From CALBPI01 sp039821645 (GTDB lineage Bacteria > Pseudomonadota > Gammaproteobacteria > Steroidobacterales > Woeseiaceae), in contig JBCBNU010000029.1 of assembly GCA_039821645.1 (NCBI GenBank), forward strand, positions 1 to 32,004: a stretch of DNA of 32,004 nucleotides, read 5' to 3'. The notes under the pieces were generated by a model. The model made no database searches. It was not told the DNA's origin and was given only the letters and a program-made list of their open reading frames with translations. The position numbers and the translations under genes are program-made. Positions 16,605-25,337 of this stretch are shown here, one piece after another (position 1 is the first letter of the stretch; each line of letters opens with the position of its first letter).

Positions 16605-17705
16605 ATGGACGAGATCATCGACGTCGACCAGAGCGAAAAACGTCGCAAGCGTTGGCAGGCATTCAACCTTGTCTACCTGCTGTTTTACTTCACGCAGTGG
16701 TTCTGGGTACCACCCACCATTGCTGACATCATTGCGATTGCGATTGCGATTGCGATCTTTCTCCCGATCTTCTTTTCGTCATTCGAGAAGCACGAACCAC
16801 GCTATCTGCTGCACATCGCCGCCTTTGAGGTGATCGCTCTTTGCCTTTCGCCGTTTAGCGGTTCTCAGGGCGTGTTCCACGTTTACGCATGCGTGCAGGC
16901 GGGCTACCAGAGACCGGCAAAGCGGGGGCTGATCCTGCTCGCGTCGCTGACCGTGGGTTACGGTCTGCTGGGCTTCTTGCTGAATTTCTACTGGCCCGCT
17001 GTGTTGTTCAGTATGTTCCTCGGTGTCGTCACCGGGCTGTCGTGCAGTGCCGCCGCATCAGGCCTTGAGCGTGGACGCGCCTTGCGTCGCGCACAGGTAC
17101 TGGAGCAACAGCGTGCCGCGCTCGCCGAGCGCGAGCGAATCGCTCATGACCTGCATGATCTTCTTGGACAGACATTGACCACAGTGGCGTTGAAGTCTGA
17201 GGTAGCGCACAAGCTGATCGACAAAGACCCTGCGCGGGCGAAGGTCGAGACCGCCGAGGTCGCTGAAGCCGCGCGTAACGCACTTTCCGAGATTCGAGCG
17301 GCGGTCTATGATATGACTGCAACGACTGTGGAGCAGGAAATCGAACGTGCAAAGCAGGCGCTGTCGGCCGCCGGTGTTACACTCGAAATCAGTGACGATA
17401 TTCCGCCGCTGGATCCTACTGTCAGCAAGGCGCTCGGTCTCACAATTCGCGAAGCCACGACCAACATCGTGCGACATGCGAATGCCACCCAGGCGCGTAT
17501 TGCGTTCCGCTATGACGGTGAGACCCTGGAGGTCGTGGTGCGCGACAACGGTCAGGGTGCACTGGAAGACATGAAGGAAGGCGCCGGGCTCAGTGGTCTG
17601 CGAAAACGGGTACGTGCACTCGGCGGAAAAACGGCCATTCGGATGCAGTCCGGAACCGAAGTCAGGATTTCGCTGCCTTTCGAGCACAGCGGGGCTTCTG
17701 CGTGA
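16605..17705 (+). CDS. DesK-like sensor histidine kinase (HisKA_3 family)
   Basis: 366 residues. The N-terminal half holds about five transmembrane helices (20-145) with almost no extracytoplasmic domain, like the membrane-fluidity sensor DesK. The dimerisation domain starts ERERIAHDLHDLLGQTL; the phosphoacceptor is His184 (the LHD histidine, by alignment with DesK and NarX), followed by ALKSEVAHKLIDKDPARA, which is very DesK-like. The HATPase_c domain has the N-box REATTNIVRHANA and the G-box GAGLSGLRKRV. It starts 8 bases after the amidohydrolase stop with no clear Shine-Dalgarno sequence and ends in a GTGA overlap with the regulator. A hexanucleotide repeat lies in the first membrane segment. 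Probably senses membrane state or an envelope stress and controls the adjacent ABC operon. Confidence 0.88.
   Translation: MDEIIDVDQSEKRRKRWQAFNLVYLLFYFTQWFWVPPTIADIIAIAIAIAIFLPIFFSSFEKHEPRYLLHIAAFEVIALCLSPFSGSQGVFHVYACVQAGYQRPAKRGLILLASLTVGYGLLGFLLNFYWPAVLFSMFLGVVTGLSCSAAASGLERGRALRRAQVLEQQRAALAERERIAHDLHDLLGQTLTTVALKSEVAHKLIDKDPARAKVETAEVAEAARNALSEIRAAVYDMTATTVEQEIERAKQALSAAGVTLEISDDIPPLDPTVSKALGLTIREATTNIVRHANATQARIAFRYDGETLEVVVRDNGQGALEDMKEGAGLSGLRKRVRALGGKTAIRMQSGTEVRISLPFEHSGASA
16731..16754 (+). repeat. ATTGCG x4 tandem hexanucleotide repeat in the sensor kinase gene
   Basis: Four perfect copies of ATTGCG in a row, in codon register, encode Ile-Ala four times (residues 43-50) in the first transmembrane segment of the DesK-like kinase; Ile-Ile precedes and Ile-Phe follows. 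Slippage would add or remove two residues of the helix without changing frame. Confidence 0.9.
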
Positions 17706-18304
17706 TCCGAATCGTACTTGCCGAGGACCAGTCGATGCTGCGCGGCGCACTCGCAACACTGCTGGCGCTCGAAGACGACATCGACATCCTGAGTGATGTC
17801 AGTGACGGCGACGCGGCATGGCAGCGTATCCGAGACCAAAAACCCGATGTCCTGGTGACCGACATAGAAATGCCAGGACGAACGGGTATCGATCTCGCCG
17901 AAGCGATTCGCACGCACAAACTCGATACCCACGTTCTGATCGTGACCACGTTCTCACGCCCCGGCTACCTGCAACGGGCATTGCAAGCCGGCGTGCTCGG
18001 CTACATTTTAAAAGACTCATCCAGCAGCACACTCGCCGACGCCGTGCGCAAAGTCGCACGAGGCGAGCGCCATGTGCCACCCGAGCTCGCCGAACTCGCG
18101 TGGACGACACCCGACCCCTTGACCGATCGCGAGCGACAAGTACTGCGCTATGCCGAGGCGGGTTTATCCAACAAACAGATTGCAGCGGAGCTGTCGTTGT
18201 CGGTAGGGACCATCCGCAACTACCTCACCGATGCGATGCACAAGCTAAACGCGGCCAATCGTATCGAGGCCTTCAGAAGCGCACGCGAACTCGGCTGGCT
18301 CTGA
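17702..18304 (+). CDS. DesR-like response regulator (NarL/FixJ family)
   Basis: 200 residues starting with GTG at 17702, which overlaps the kinase stop as GTGA. The receiver domain (1-118) has the acidic pair Glu8-Asp9 (LAEDQ), phosphoacceptor Asp54 (VTDIEMPG), Thr82/Thr83 (VTTFSRPGYLQ) and Lys103 (ILKDS). The output domain is a LuxR-type helix-turn-helix (LTDREREVL-like start at about 138, then LSNKQIAAELSLSVGTIRNYLTDAMHKL). The stretch TTFSRPGYLQRALQAGVLGYILKD is almost the same as in Bacillus DesR. It is therefore the partner of the preceding kinase and probably controls the ABC/amidohydrolase operon. Last gene of the operon. Confidence 0.92.
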   Translation: MIRIVLAEDQSMLRGALATLLALEDDIDILSDVSDGDAAWQRIRDQKPDVLVTDIEMPGRTGIDLAEAIRTHKLDTHVLIVTTFSRPGYLQRALQAGVLGYILKDSSSSTLADAVRKVARGERHVPPELAELAWTTPDPLTDRERQVLRYAEAGLSNKQIAAELSLSVGTIRNYLTDAMHKLNAANRIEAFRSARELGWL

Positions 18305-18357
18305 CCCATTCCAGCACCGTACGGGACCCTCGGTGACCGCTGTGCGCAGCATCAAAT

Positions 18358-19293
18358 ATGTCGCTCTTCGATTGGTATCACGGTCACAAAGGCTTGGCGA
18401 TGAGCGCTCGCTCATGCCACGATTCGCTGATGTCTGAACCGCTGACCCACTGTCCAAACTGCGGTAACCCGCTCGCAGCGACCGATCGCTTCTGCTCGCA
18501 GTGCGGTCAGAAAGTGTTGTCTCCCGAGGATCGCCGACTCGCCAGTTTGCTTAAGGAAAGCATCGAGGAGATGACCGACTTGCGCGGACGTGTGTTGCCG
18601 TCAATCGGTATGCTGCTGTTTCGACCCGGGGCGTTAGCGCGCGCTTATCAGCTCGGGCGTCGGCGCAGTTTTCTTGCACCGATCTCTTTGTTCCTGTTTG
18701 CCAACGTTTTGTATTTCCTGATTCCGGGACTGAACGATTTCCAGGTCTCACTGCTGGATCAGATCACACTGCAACCGTATAGCCAGTGGACCGCGGCAAT
18801 TGTTGACCACCATCTCGGCGTCGATCCCGGCGGAGCGCTAGCCATGTTCAGGAACGATGACCTCGCCTACCTCGAGTTATCGAATTCATACACGCTGCGC
18901 GCCGCAGATATCTCGAAATCCATCATCATCCTGCATGTGCCATTGTTGGCTGCGCTCACCGCACTGTTGGTCATCGACAAGCGCCTGCCCTACGCCGATC
19001 ACGTGGTGCTGGCGTTGCACTACATGGCCTTCGTCATGCTGTTTTTCGTAATCGCGCCGCACGTGCTCTGGCCGCTGGCACGCGCAATCGTCGAACCGTT
19101 CTTGCCTGATGCGCCGTTATTTCGAATCGTCATCGCGCTGATGTATGTGTATGCGACATTGATGTTGCGCACTGCTTTCCAGCTGCCGTGGTGGCGCGTG
19201 GTACCGACAACCGTCGTGTTCCTGATCGGTTATGGACTGATCCACACGTTTTATCGACTAGTCCAGTTCTTCGTGGTGTTCAGCTCGCTGTAG
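18358..19293 (+). CDS. DUF3667-like zinc-ribbon membrane protein
   Basis: 311 residues from the first ATG. A zinc ribbon, CPNCG and CSQCG (Cys32, 35, 46, 49), lies at the N-terminus, followed by a short helix and about five or six transmembrane segments (near 100-125, 185-205, 215-240, 255-275, 280-305). This is the DUF3667 pattern; function is unknown in general. Three starts are possible: 18358 (no ribosome binding site), 18400 (AAAGG seven bases upstream) and 18430, which begins six residues before the zinc ribbon. The last two give the most family-like N-terminus. It lies 53-125 bases after the response regulator and overlaps the end of the converging decarboxylase gene by 14 bases. No operon partner is evident. 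Confidence 0.78.
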   Translation: MSLFDWYHGHKGLAMSARSCHDSLMSEPLTHCPNCGNPLAATDRFCSQCGQKVLSPEDRRLASLLKESIEEMTDLRGRVLPSIGMLLFRPGALARAYQLGRRRSFLAPISLFLFANVLYFLIPGLNDFQVSLLDQITLQPYSQWTAAIVDHHLGVDPGGALAMFRNDDLAYLELSNSYTLRAADISKSIIILHVPLLAALTALLVIDKRLPYADHVVLALHYMAFVMLFFVIAPHVLWPLARAIVEPFLPDAPLFRIVIALMYVYATLMLRTAFQLPWWRVVPTTVVFLIGYGLIHTFYRLVQFFVVFSSL

Positions 19294-20743
19294 CGCGAAC
19301 GGCGTCACCGTGCTCGACGACGGCTTCCAGCAGTAGATCCATATCCGACACGGTGCTGCGGTGGTTCGTGATCGCTACCCGAATGACGAAGCATCCATCA
19401 CGGCGCGTGCTAGAAGGTACGGCGAGCCCACTCTCCTGAATGCGTAGCAGAATCTCACGATTCCATCCGTCGAGTGCTTCGTCGTCGACACCATCAGCAA
19501 CATATCGAAAACACACGATGTTGAGCGGCGCCGGTTCGAAGAGCTCGAGCTGCTCATGCTGACGTACCCGCTGTGCGAGGTGCTGCGCCTGTTCCACGTT
19601 CTGCGCAACGATAGCGCCGATTTTGTCGATGCCGTGATGCTGGAACGCGACCCACGCCTTCAAGGCCCGGAACCCACGACTGAGCTGGGGGCCCATCGCC
19701 GCGAAGTGCAGATCCTGTGGCTGAATGCCGCGACCGGGTGGTGTCAGGTAGGCCGCTTGTGTCGCGAACGCTTGCTCCTGAAGCGCTCGATCACGCACGA
19801 GAACCGCGCCGATCTCGTACTGCAAAAAACCCCACTTGTGCAGATCGAACGCGATCGAGTCTGCGCGCGCCATCCCATCCGTCAGGTGTTTGAGCTCCTC
19901 GGAAAACGCCAGCAACGCACCGAAGGCACCATCGACATGCAACCACAGCTGCTCGCGCTCACACAAATCCGATAGCGCGTGCAAATCATCGATCGCGCCG
20001 CTATCGACGGTTCCAACGTTTGCGACCACCGCGAGCGGCATCTTTCCCGCCTTGCGATCATCGGTAACCGCCTCTGCCAAGGCGGACAAATCCACGCGAT
20101 GTTGATCATCAGCAGCCACACGGACCATGGCATCGCGACCCAAACCGATGATGTCACAGCCCTTCTCTGCCCAGCTGTGCGTCACCGAGGAGCCATAGAT
20201 CCGAAATGCGGGTAGTCCGCTCAATCCGTGGTGCCGCACACGCTCGGGATCGGCTGCGTTTCGGGCCACAATCAATCCGATGACGTTAGCCATCGTGCCG
20301 CCGCTCACAAACAAACCACCCGCTGTCGTTGGGTAGCCCATGATCTCGCAACACCACGCGATCGTCTGATCTTCGATTTCGCTCGCACTCTGATCGTAGC
20401 CGGCAAGGTGCGAATTCATTCCCGCCGCGACCATATCGGCGATCATGCCGTCGATGGTGCCGTTGCCCATCACCCAGCCATAGAATCGCGGGCTGATATT
20501 GCCCGTCGGGTAAGGGATTACTGCGTCCCGCAAACGGTTACAGACGGTATCCAGTGTCTGCCCTTGCCGCGGCACTGGCTCACGAAACGACGCTCTAATC
20601 TCCTCGGGCAAGGGCTGCCAGGTGGGCCGATCACCAATATCCTTCAATCGATCAAACAGCACATCGAGTAATTCATGCGCATTGCGCCGCGCACCCTCCC
20701 AATCCTCCGGATCCAGATTGATTTCGCGCTTGTCTTTTTGCAT
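19280..20743 (-). CDS. pyridoxal-phosphate-dependent group II decarboxylase family protein
   Basis: 487 residues, usual for aromatic-amino-acid, glutamate or diaminobutyrate decarboxylases. The PLP lysine is Lys303 in FDLHKWGF, next to His302. His189 (VTHSW) should stack on the cofactor ring, and Asp271 (HVDGAFG) should contact the pyridine nitrogen; SGGTMAN at 147-153 binds phosphate. The catalytic loop that normally carries a Tyr reads FATQAAYLTPPGRG, so Tyr327 or a nearby residue may act, and the substrate is unclear. It starts 11 bases after the exonuclease stop, making it the third gene of the DUF294/exonuclease operon. Could equally be an aromatic-L-amino-acid or a related decarboxylase; some family members are not decarboxylases. 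Confidence 0.87.
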   Translation of the reverse strand: MQKDKREINLDPEDWEGARRNAHELLDVLFDRLKDIGDRPTWQPLPEEIRASFREPVPRQGQTLDTVCNRLRDAVIPYPTGNISPRFYGWVMGNGTIDGMIADMVAAGMNSHLAGYDQSASEIEDQTIAWCCEIMGYPTTAGGLFVSGGTMANVIGLIVARNAADPERVRHHGLSGLPAFRIYGSSVTHSWAEKGCDIIGLGRDAMVRVAADDQHRVDLSALAEAVTDDRKAGKMPLAVVANVGTVDSGAIDDLHALSDLCEREQLWLHVDGAFGALLAFSEELKHLTDGMARADSIAFDLHKWGFLQYEIGAVLVRDRALQEQAFATQAAYLTPPGRGIQPQDLHFAAMGPQLSRGFRALKAWVAFQHHGIDKIGAIVAQNVEQAQHLAQRVRQHEQLELFEPAPLNIVCFRYVADGVDDEALDGWNREILLRIQESGLAVPSSTRRDGCFVIRVAITNHRSTVSDMDLLLEAVVEHGDAVRATAS

Positions 20744-20754
20744 CGGCCTTGTTC

Positions 20755-21435
20755 CTACGCGTTGACCACACTCCAGACCCGGCTATCGCTGCCGTCGCGA
20801 TGATGCGCCAGCATGGCCAACAGTAGCTCCGCGGTTGCGAGCGCGTCGACGAGACAATCGTGAGATGCATATGCGGGCAGACTGTAGTCGGCGCGCAGAT
20901 CCATCAGTCGCAATGACTGGGGTCCCCCGAGGTGATGCTGTCTCGCTGCACGCACTCTTGCAAGTGCCAGTGTATCGATCACCGGTACGTGCATTGGCAC
21001 GCCCGCGAGGCGGCAGCACTCACGATCCAGAATCGCCTTGTCCAGCCCCGCATGGTGTACAACCAGAACGCGACCCGCGATCACCTCGAACACCCGCGCC
21101 ATTGCCTCATCGATATCACGACCATCGGTCAAATGACTGTCCGTCAATCCATGGATCGTTGCGCTACTGCCCACCTCCTCGTCGGGACTGACGAGCGAGC
21201 GTTCTGCGCTCGACAGATCAACTCGCCCCTCGCGGACAATGACCCACCCAACGCTGAGTACACTCGCGTTTTGCGTATCGAGTCCGTTGGTCTCCATGTC
21301 CAGTGCCACCAACTCGACGTCGCCGATAGCGGCATCGGCCGCGGGCAATGCCGTACTCAGGAGCCGGCTAACGGCATCGTCCGTCGCACGTTTGCGTGCA
21401 CGCCAGCGTCGCCATTGGAGCCACGCTCGACTCAT
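20755..21435 (-). CDS. 3'-5' exonuclease, DnaQ-like DEDDh family
   Basis: 226 residues. All DEDDh motifs are visible: Exo I Asp-x-Glu in ALDMETNGLD, Exo II Asp in VVHHAGLDKAIL, and Exo III His and Asp in ASHDCLVDALATAELL. The N-terminal 35 residues are a basic helix not part of the nuclease fold. The family removes nucleotides from DNA or RNA 3' ends, either as a polymerase proofreader or as free nuclease. Its ATG overlaps the stop of the DUF294 protein as ATGA. Pairing of such an exonuclease with a cNMP/CBS/DUF294 protein next to acs or acetate transporters is a recurring arrangement in Proteobacteria, as far as I recall; the biochemical reason is not known. Confidence 0.9.
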   Translation of the reverse strand: MSRAWLQWRRWRARKRATDDAVSRLLSTALPAADAAIGDVELVALDMETNGLDTQNASVLSVGWVIVREGRVDLSSAERSLVSPDEEVGSSATIHGLTDSHLTDGRDIDEAMARVFEVIAGRVLVVHHAGLDKAILDRECCRLAGVPMHVPVIDTLALARVRAARQHHLGGPQSLRLMDLRADYSLPAYASHDCLVDALATAELLLAMLAHHRDGSDSRVWSVVNA

Positions 21436-23273
21436 GCCAGGTGGAATCGATTCAGAAGCGCAGCCTGGCTGGTCCGAACCTGCGCGAAAGCGGCCTTCAG
21501 ATTCTGTCGGTTCAATGCAGACAAACGATTCGGGTCGAGATGATTGTCGGGCTCCTCTCCACGCGCCATTTGCTGGCTCTGGTGCTCAAGGCGCAATCGT
21601 TCAATGAAATCCAATGCGTCGCGCAGGTTCGCGGCATCCACCGATGACAGCTCACCAGCGGCAGCCGCCGCTTTGAGTCGGTTTCTTGTGCCGATGCGCA
21701 TCTCACCCGCCGCGAGTGAGCGAATCCTTGCGATCTCGACAATCGGCATGATGCCGCGCAACTTGATATCCAACGTATCGCGATGCTCACCGCTGCGCTC
21801 CACCACAAACTGGCGGAACAAACCGAGCGGCGGCTGAAACGTCATCGCGTTCTTTGCCATGAGGGCGAGAAAGATTTCGTTTTCTTTCGCCATATCGCGG
21901 ATGCTCAATTTGAGCGAATCCACCAACCGCGAGTCTCCGGCCACCGACTTCAGGTCGAAAAAGATGTTGGCGTGCATCAGCGCCTTTTGCTCAGGGACAG
22001 TGATCCACTCGCGAAAATACTTGCGCCATTGCGACAGCGGCTGGCGCCATTTTGGGTTCGACGCCATGACATCGCCCGGACAGTACACATAGCCACATGC
22101 GTCCAGTCCGTCGTTGACGATTTTCGCCATCGCGGCGAAGTAGACATCCATCTCAGGCGTCGCATCGTCGGCCAACACCAACGCGTTGTCCTGATCGCTC
22201 TTGGCCGATTGTTCCGCCCGCCCCTGGGAGCCCATCGCGACCCACGCAAATCCGCATGGTGGCGTACCGAGCTCATTGATCGCGATGCGCACAAGCTGGC
22301 GCGTCGCCGTATCGGTGACTGTTGTGATGAACTTGCCGAGCTGCTCGCCACTGGCACCCGCATCGATTTGGCCCGCGATCAAGGCAGGCAGTCTTTCACA
22401 CGTGTTAACCAGCCCCTGAGCCGTCATCTGCTTGCCCAGATCGCTGATTAGATAGAGGGGATGCTCGGTTTCAAGGCGCATGAAGTCGCTGCGAGAGACC
22501 ATTCCGACCAGCTGATCATCGCGAACGACGGGAAGGTGGTGAATGTTGTGTTGCATCATGGTGAGCGCCGCCTCAAACGCCATGGCGTCCGACTCCAGCA
22601 CGATCGGTGCGGCCGTCATGATGTCTGAGACCGGTGCTGTCGCGTCCTTGGCCACCGCAACGACGCGGGAGCGAATGTCCCGATCGGTGACGATACCAAC
22701 ACACTGATCCGATTCGCCGGTAATCAGCATAGCGGAGACGCGTTCGGCAACCATCGCCTGCGTGGTCTCACGAATCGTTGCACCAGCATCGATCGTGACT
22801 GGCTCACGGGTGATCAGCGCGCCGACAGACTGATCCAATGCGCCCTGATAATCCGCAGACTGATCGACCTTCAGCAGGCGATCTGCCAATTGGCGAATAA
22901 AAAAAGTCTCAAAAGCCTGCGACGACTGGCGCAGGGTCCCAAATGCGTCCGCGGGCAGCTCATAGAGCAGAGCATCCTCGATCGCGACCGCGTCGCGCCG
23001 AACCTCTCGTTGCTCCATTACCGCCGGAAACCCAAAGCACTCGCCTTCACCGAGGCGCATCTGGAGCTCACCGTTCTCCGTGAGCAAATCGACCGCACCA
23101 CTGCGAACGACGTACACCGTCGCGTTTTCGCCACCCGCCTTGAGAATCCGCTTGCCTTTACGGGCATAGCTGACCTTCAGGCTACGGGCCGCGATCGCTC
23201 GACCCTCTCCATCGAGTAGCTCGAATCCCGGCAAGTCTTCGAGGAAGCCGAGAATATCCGGTAGTTCGTTCAT
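21432..23273 (-). CDS. cNMP-binding / CBS / DUF294 putative nucleotidyltransferase
   Basis: 613 residues in four parts. A cyclic-nucleotide-binding-like domain spans about 15-135 (GEGECFGFP, with the conserved Arg93). Two CBS domains lie at 150-205 and 212-268 and probably bind adenosine nucleotides. A DUF294 nucleotidyltransferase domain at 290-430 carries MGSQGRAEQSAKSDQD with Gly348-Ser349 and the metal acids Asp360 and Asp362. A DUF294 C-terminal helical domain (460-600) ends the protein, as in GlnD-like or KNTase-fold enzymes. AGGA with a 7-base spacer precedes the ATG. It likely reads cellular energy or cyclic-nucleotide state and modifies a target; target unknown. Transcribed divergently from acs across a 123-base gap holding a palindrome, it could share regulation with acs. 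Confidence 0.9.
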   Translation of the reverse strand: MNELPDILGFLEDLPGFELLDGEGRAIAARSLKVSYARKGKRILKAGGENATVYVVRSGAVDLLTENGELQMRLGEGECFGFPAVMEQREVRRDAVAIEDALLYELPADAFGTLRQSSQAFETFFIRQLADRLLKVDQSADYQGALDQSVGALITREPVTIDAGATIRETTQAMVAERVSAMLITGESDQCVGIVTDRDIRSRVVAVAKDATAPVSDIMTAAPIVLESDAMAFEAALTMMQHNIHHLPVVRDDQLVGMVSRSDFMRLETEHPLYLISDLGKQMTAQGLVNTCERLPALIAGQIDAGASGEQLGKFITTVTDTATRQLVRIAINELGTPPCGFAWVAMGSQGRAEQSAKSDQDNALVLADDATPEMDVYFAAMAKIVNDGLDACGYVYCPGDVMASNPKWRQPLSQWRKYFREWITVPEQKALMHANIFFDLKSVAGDSRLVDSLKLSIRDMAKENEIFLALMAKNAMTFQPPLGLFRQFVVERSGEHRDTLDIKLRGIMPIVEIARIRSLAAGEMRIGTRNRLKAAAAAGELSSVDAANLRDALDFIERLRLEHQSQQMARGEEPDNHLDPNRLSALNRQNLKAAFAQVRTSQAALLNRFHLA

Positions 23274-23312
23274 TACGACATCCTAGCGTGAACCCGTAAA
23301 CCCCCGAAACGA

Positions 23313-23334
23313 GGACTAGACCTTGGTCTAATCC
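23313..23334. promoter_or_regulatory. 22-bp palindrome upstream of acs, candidate CrbR operator
   Basis: The inner part TAGACC-TT-GGTCTA (23317-23330) is a perfect inverted repeat. Adding four bases each side gives 22 bases with one mismatched pair. The core is GAC-N4-GTC, with GTC ending at 23328, 69 bases before the acs ATG. An inverted repeat with the same core at the same distance lies before the symporter operon. The site also lies 40 bases from the divergent DUF294 start. Its position upstream of a candidate -10 fits an activator of the NarL type. Confidence 0.6.
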
Positions 23335-23359
23335 TTATCGCTCGAGCCGCCAAAACGAC

Positions 23360-23365
23360 TATTAT
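23360..23365 (+). promoter_or_regulatory. candidate -10 hexamer for acs
   Basis: TATTAT is one mismatch from TATAAT. A start site about 7 bases on would place the palindrome centre near -48. No good -35 is present at 17 bases, as expected for an activator-dependent promoter. Confidence 0.4.
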
Positions 23366-23396
23366 CAGAGCATCTCATTTTGCGGGGGCAATCGAA

Positions 23397-25337
23397 ATGA
23401 CCAAGACCTACCCGGTATCGGGCTACTACAAGGACCACGCACTCGTTGACGAAGCGGGCTACGAGGCGATGTACCAGCGCTCGGTCGAGGACAACGAAGG
23501 CTTCTGGGCCGATATGGCAAAGCATATCGACTGGATCAAGTCGCCCACGCAAATCAAGGATGTTTCCTACGCGAAAAACGATCTGCACATTCGCTGGTAT
23601 GAAGATGGCGTTCTGAACGTCTCTGTCAATTGCGTTGATCGCCACCTCGCCGACAAAGCCGAGCAAACGGCCATCATCTGGGAAGGCGACAATCCGGCGA
23701 CGGACCAGCACATCACGTACCGACAACTGTACGAACGCGTATGTCGGTTCGCCAATGTGCTGAAAAAGATCGGCGTCAAGAAAGGTGACCGGGTCACGCT
23801 GTACATGCCGATGATTCCCGAAGCCGCGATCTCGATGCTCGCGTGTGCACGGATTGGCGCTGTGCATTCGGTGGTATTCGGTGGGTTCTCCCCCGACGCA
23901 CTGGCCGGTCGAATTATCGACTGCGAGTCCAATGTTGTGATTACCGCGGATGAGGGTCGTCGTGGCGGCCGCACGATCCCGTTGAAAGACAATGTAGATG
24001 CCGCGGCGAAGATTGACGGCGTCACGACGCTCGAAAAAGTGCTGGTTGTTAAGAACACCGGCGGCGATGTCGCCTGGGATGCGGATCGTGATGTGTGGCT
24101 GCATGAGGCCGAAGCTGGCGTCGAGGCCGTGTGCGAGCCCGAGCCGATGAACGCAGAGGACCCTCTGTTCATCCTCTACACGTCGGGCTCAACCGGTAAA
24201 CCGAAAGGCGTCCTGCACACCACAGGTGGCTATCTCGTTTATGCGGCGACTACGTTCCGCTATGTTTTCAATTACCAGCCAGGTGACATCTACTGGTGCA
24301 CAGCGGATGTGGGCTGGGTCACGGGACACAGCTACATCGTCTACGGTCCGCTCGCGAGCGGTGCGACGACCTTAATGTTTGAGGGTGTGCCGACCTATCC
24401 TGATGCCAGCCGCTTGTGGGCCGTCTGCGATAAGCACGAGGTCAATATCTGCTACACCGCACCCACAGCGATCCGTGCATTGATGCGCGAAGGCGACGCT
24501 CTTGTGGAGAAGACCAGCCGTCAATCACTGCGACTGCTCGGTTCGGTCGGTGAGCCGATCAACCCGGAAGCCTGGGAGTGGTACCACTCCGTGGTTGGCG
24601 AGGACCGTTGCCCGATCGTCGATACTTGGTGGCAGACCGAAACCGGCGGCATCCTGATCTCGCCTCTGCCGGGTGCCACCACCCTGAAGCCGGGCAGCGC
24701 GACGCGGCCGTTCTTTGGCGTCCAACCCGCCATCGTCGACAGCGACGGCGTCATTCAGGAAGGCGCAACTTCCGGCAACCTTGTATTGACCGATAGCTGG
24801 CCCGGGCAGATGCGCACCGTTTACGGTGATCACCAGCGCTTCATCGACACTTACTTCTCGACGTTCGAGGGTTACTACTTCACAGGTGACGGCGCAAATC
24901 GGGACGAAGACGGCGACTACTGGATCACCGGTCGTGTGGATGACGTACTGAACGTGTCCGGACATCGCATGGGTACGGCTGAGGTCGAAAGTGCGCTCGT
25001 CGCTCATGATGCTGTCGCCGAGGCCGCTGTCGTTGGCTATCCGCATGACATCAAGGGACAAGGCATCTACGTGTACGTCACCCTGATGGACGGTCAGACG
25101 CCGAGCGATGATCTGCTGGGTGACCTTCGTACCTGGGTGCGTAAGGAAATCGGCCCGATCGCCACACCGGATTTGATTCAGTGGGCACCGGGTTTGCCCA
25201 AGACGCGCTCCGGAAAGATCATGCGTCGTATTCTGCGCAAGATTGCGGAAAACGAGTACAGTAACCTCGGTGATACGTCCACACTCGCAGACCCAAGCGT
25301 CGTGGATGATCTCATCGAAAATCGGATGAATCGTTAA
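23397..25337 (+). CDS. acs: acetyl-CoA synthetase (acetate-CoA ligase, AMP-forming)
   Basis: 646 residues, full length for bacterial Acs. Acs turns acetate, ATP and CoA into acetyl-CoA through acetyl-AMP. The P-loop-like YTSGSTGKPKGVLH (about 260-273), the WWQTETGG motif and the C-terminal PKTRSGKIMRRILRK are seen; Lys607 in the last corresponds to the Lys acetylated in Salmonella Acs (Lys609), so protein acetylation control is likely. GGGGG precedes the ATG by about 9 bases. Upstream is a palindrome and candidate -10. The next gene, a NarL-type regulator, begins 12 bases after the TAA in the same reading frame. Together with the symporter and sensor kinase this is an acetate-scavenging locus. 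Motif evidence is very strong. Confidence 0.97.
   Translation: MTKTYPVSGYYKDHALVDEAGYEAMYQRSVEDNEGFWADMAKHIDWIKSPTQIKDVSYAKNDLHIRWYEDGVLNVSVNCVDRHLADKAEQTAIIWEGDNPATDQHITYRQLYERVCRFANVLKKIGVKKGDRVTLYMPMIPEAAISMLACARIGAVHSVVFGGFSPDALAGRIIDCESNVVITADEGRRGGRTIPLKDNVDAAAKIDGVTTLEKVLVVKNTGGDVAWDADRDVWLHEAEAGVEAVCEPEPMNAEDPLFILYTSGSTGKPKGVLHTTGGYLVYAATTFRYVFNYQPGDIYWCTADVGWVTGHSYIVYGPLASGATTLMFEGVPTYPDASRLWAVCDKHEVNICYTAPTAIRALMREGDALVEKTSRQSLRLLGSVGEPINPEAWEWYHSVVGEDRCPIVDTWWQTETGGILISPLPGATTLKPGSATRPFFGVQPAIVDSDGVIQEGATSGNLVLTDSWPGQMRTVYGDHQRFIDTYFSTFEGYYFTGDGANRDEDGDYWITGRVDDVLNVSGHRMGTAEVESALVAHDAVAEAAVVGYPHDIKGQGIYVYVTLMDGQTPSDDLLGDLRTWVRKEIGPIATPDLIQWAPGLPKTRSGKIMRRILRKIAENEYSNLGDTSTLADPSVVDDLIENRMNR

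Noticed and set aside
18317..18345. Short palindromes (CCGTACGG and GCTG-TGCG-CAGC) between the DesR-like gene and the DUF3667 gene
   Set aside because: Too short and no T-tract; could be chance in GC-rich sequence.
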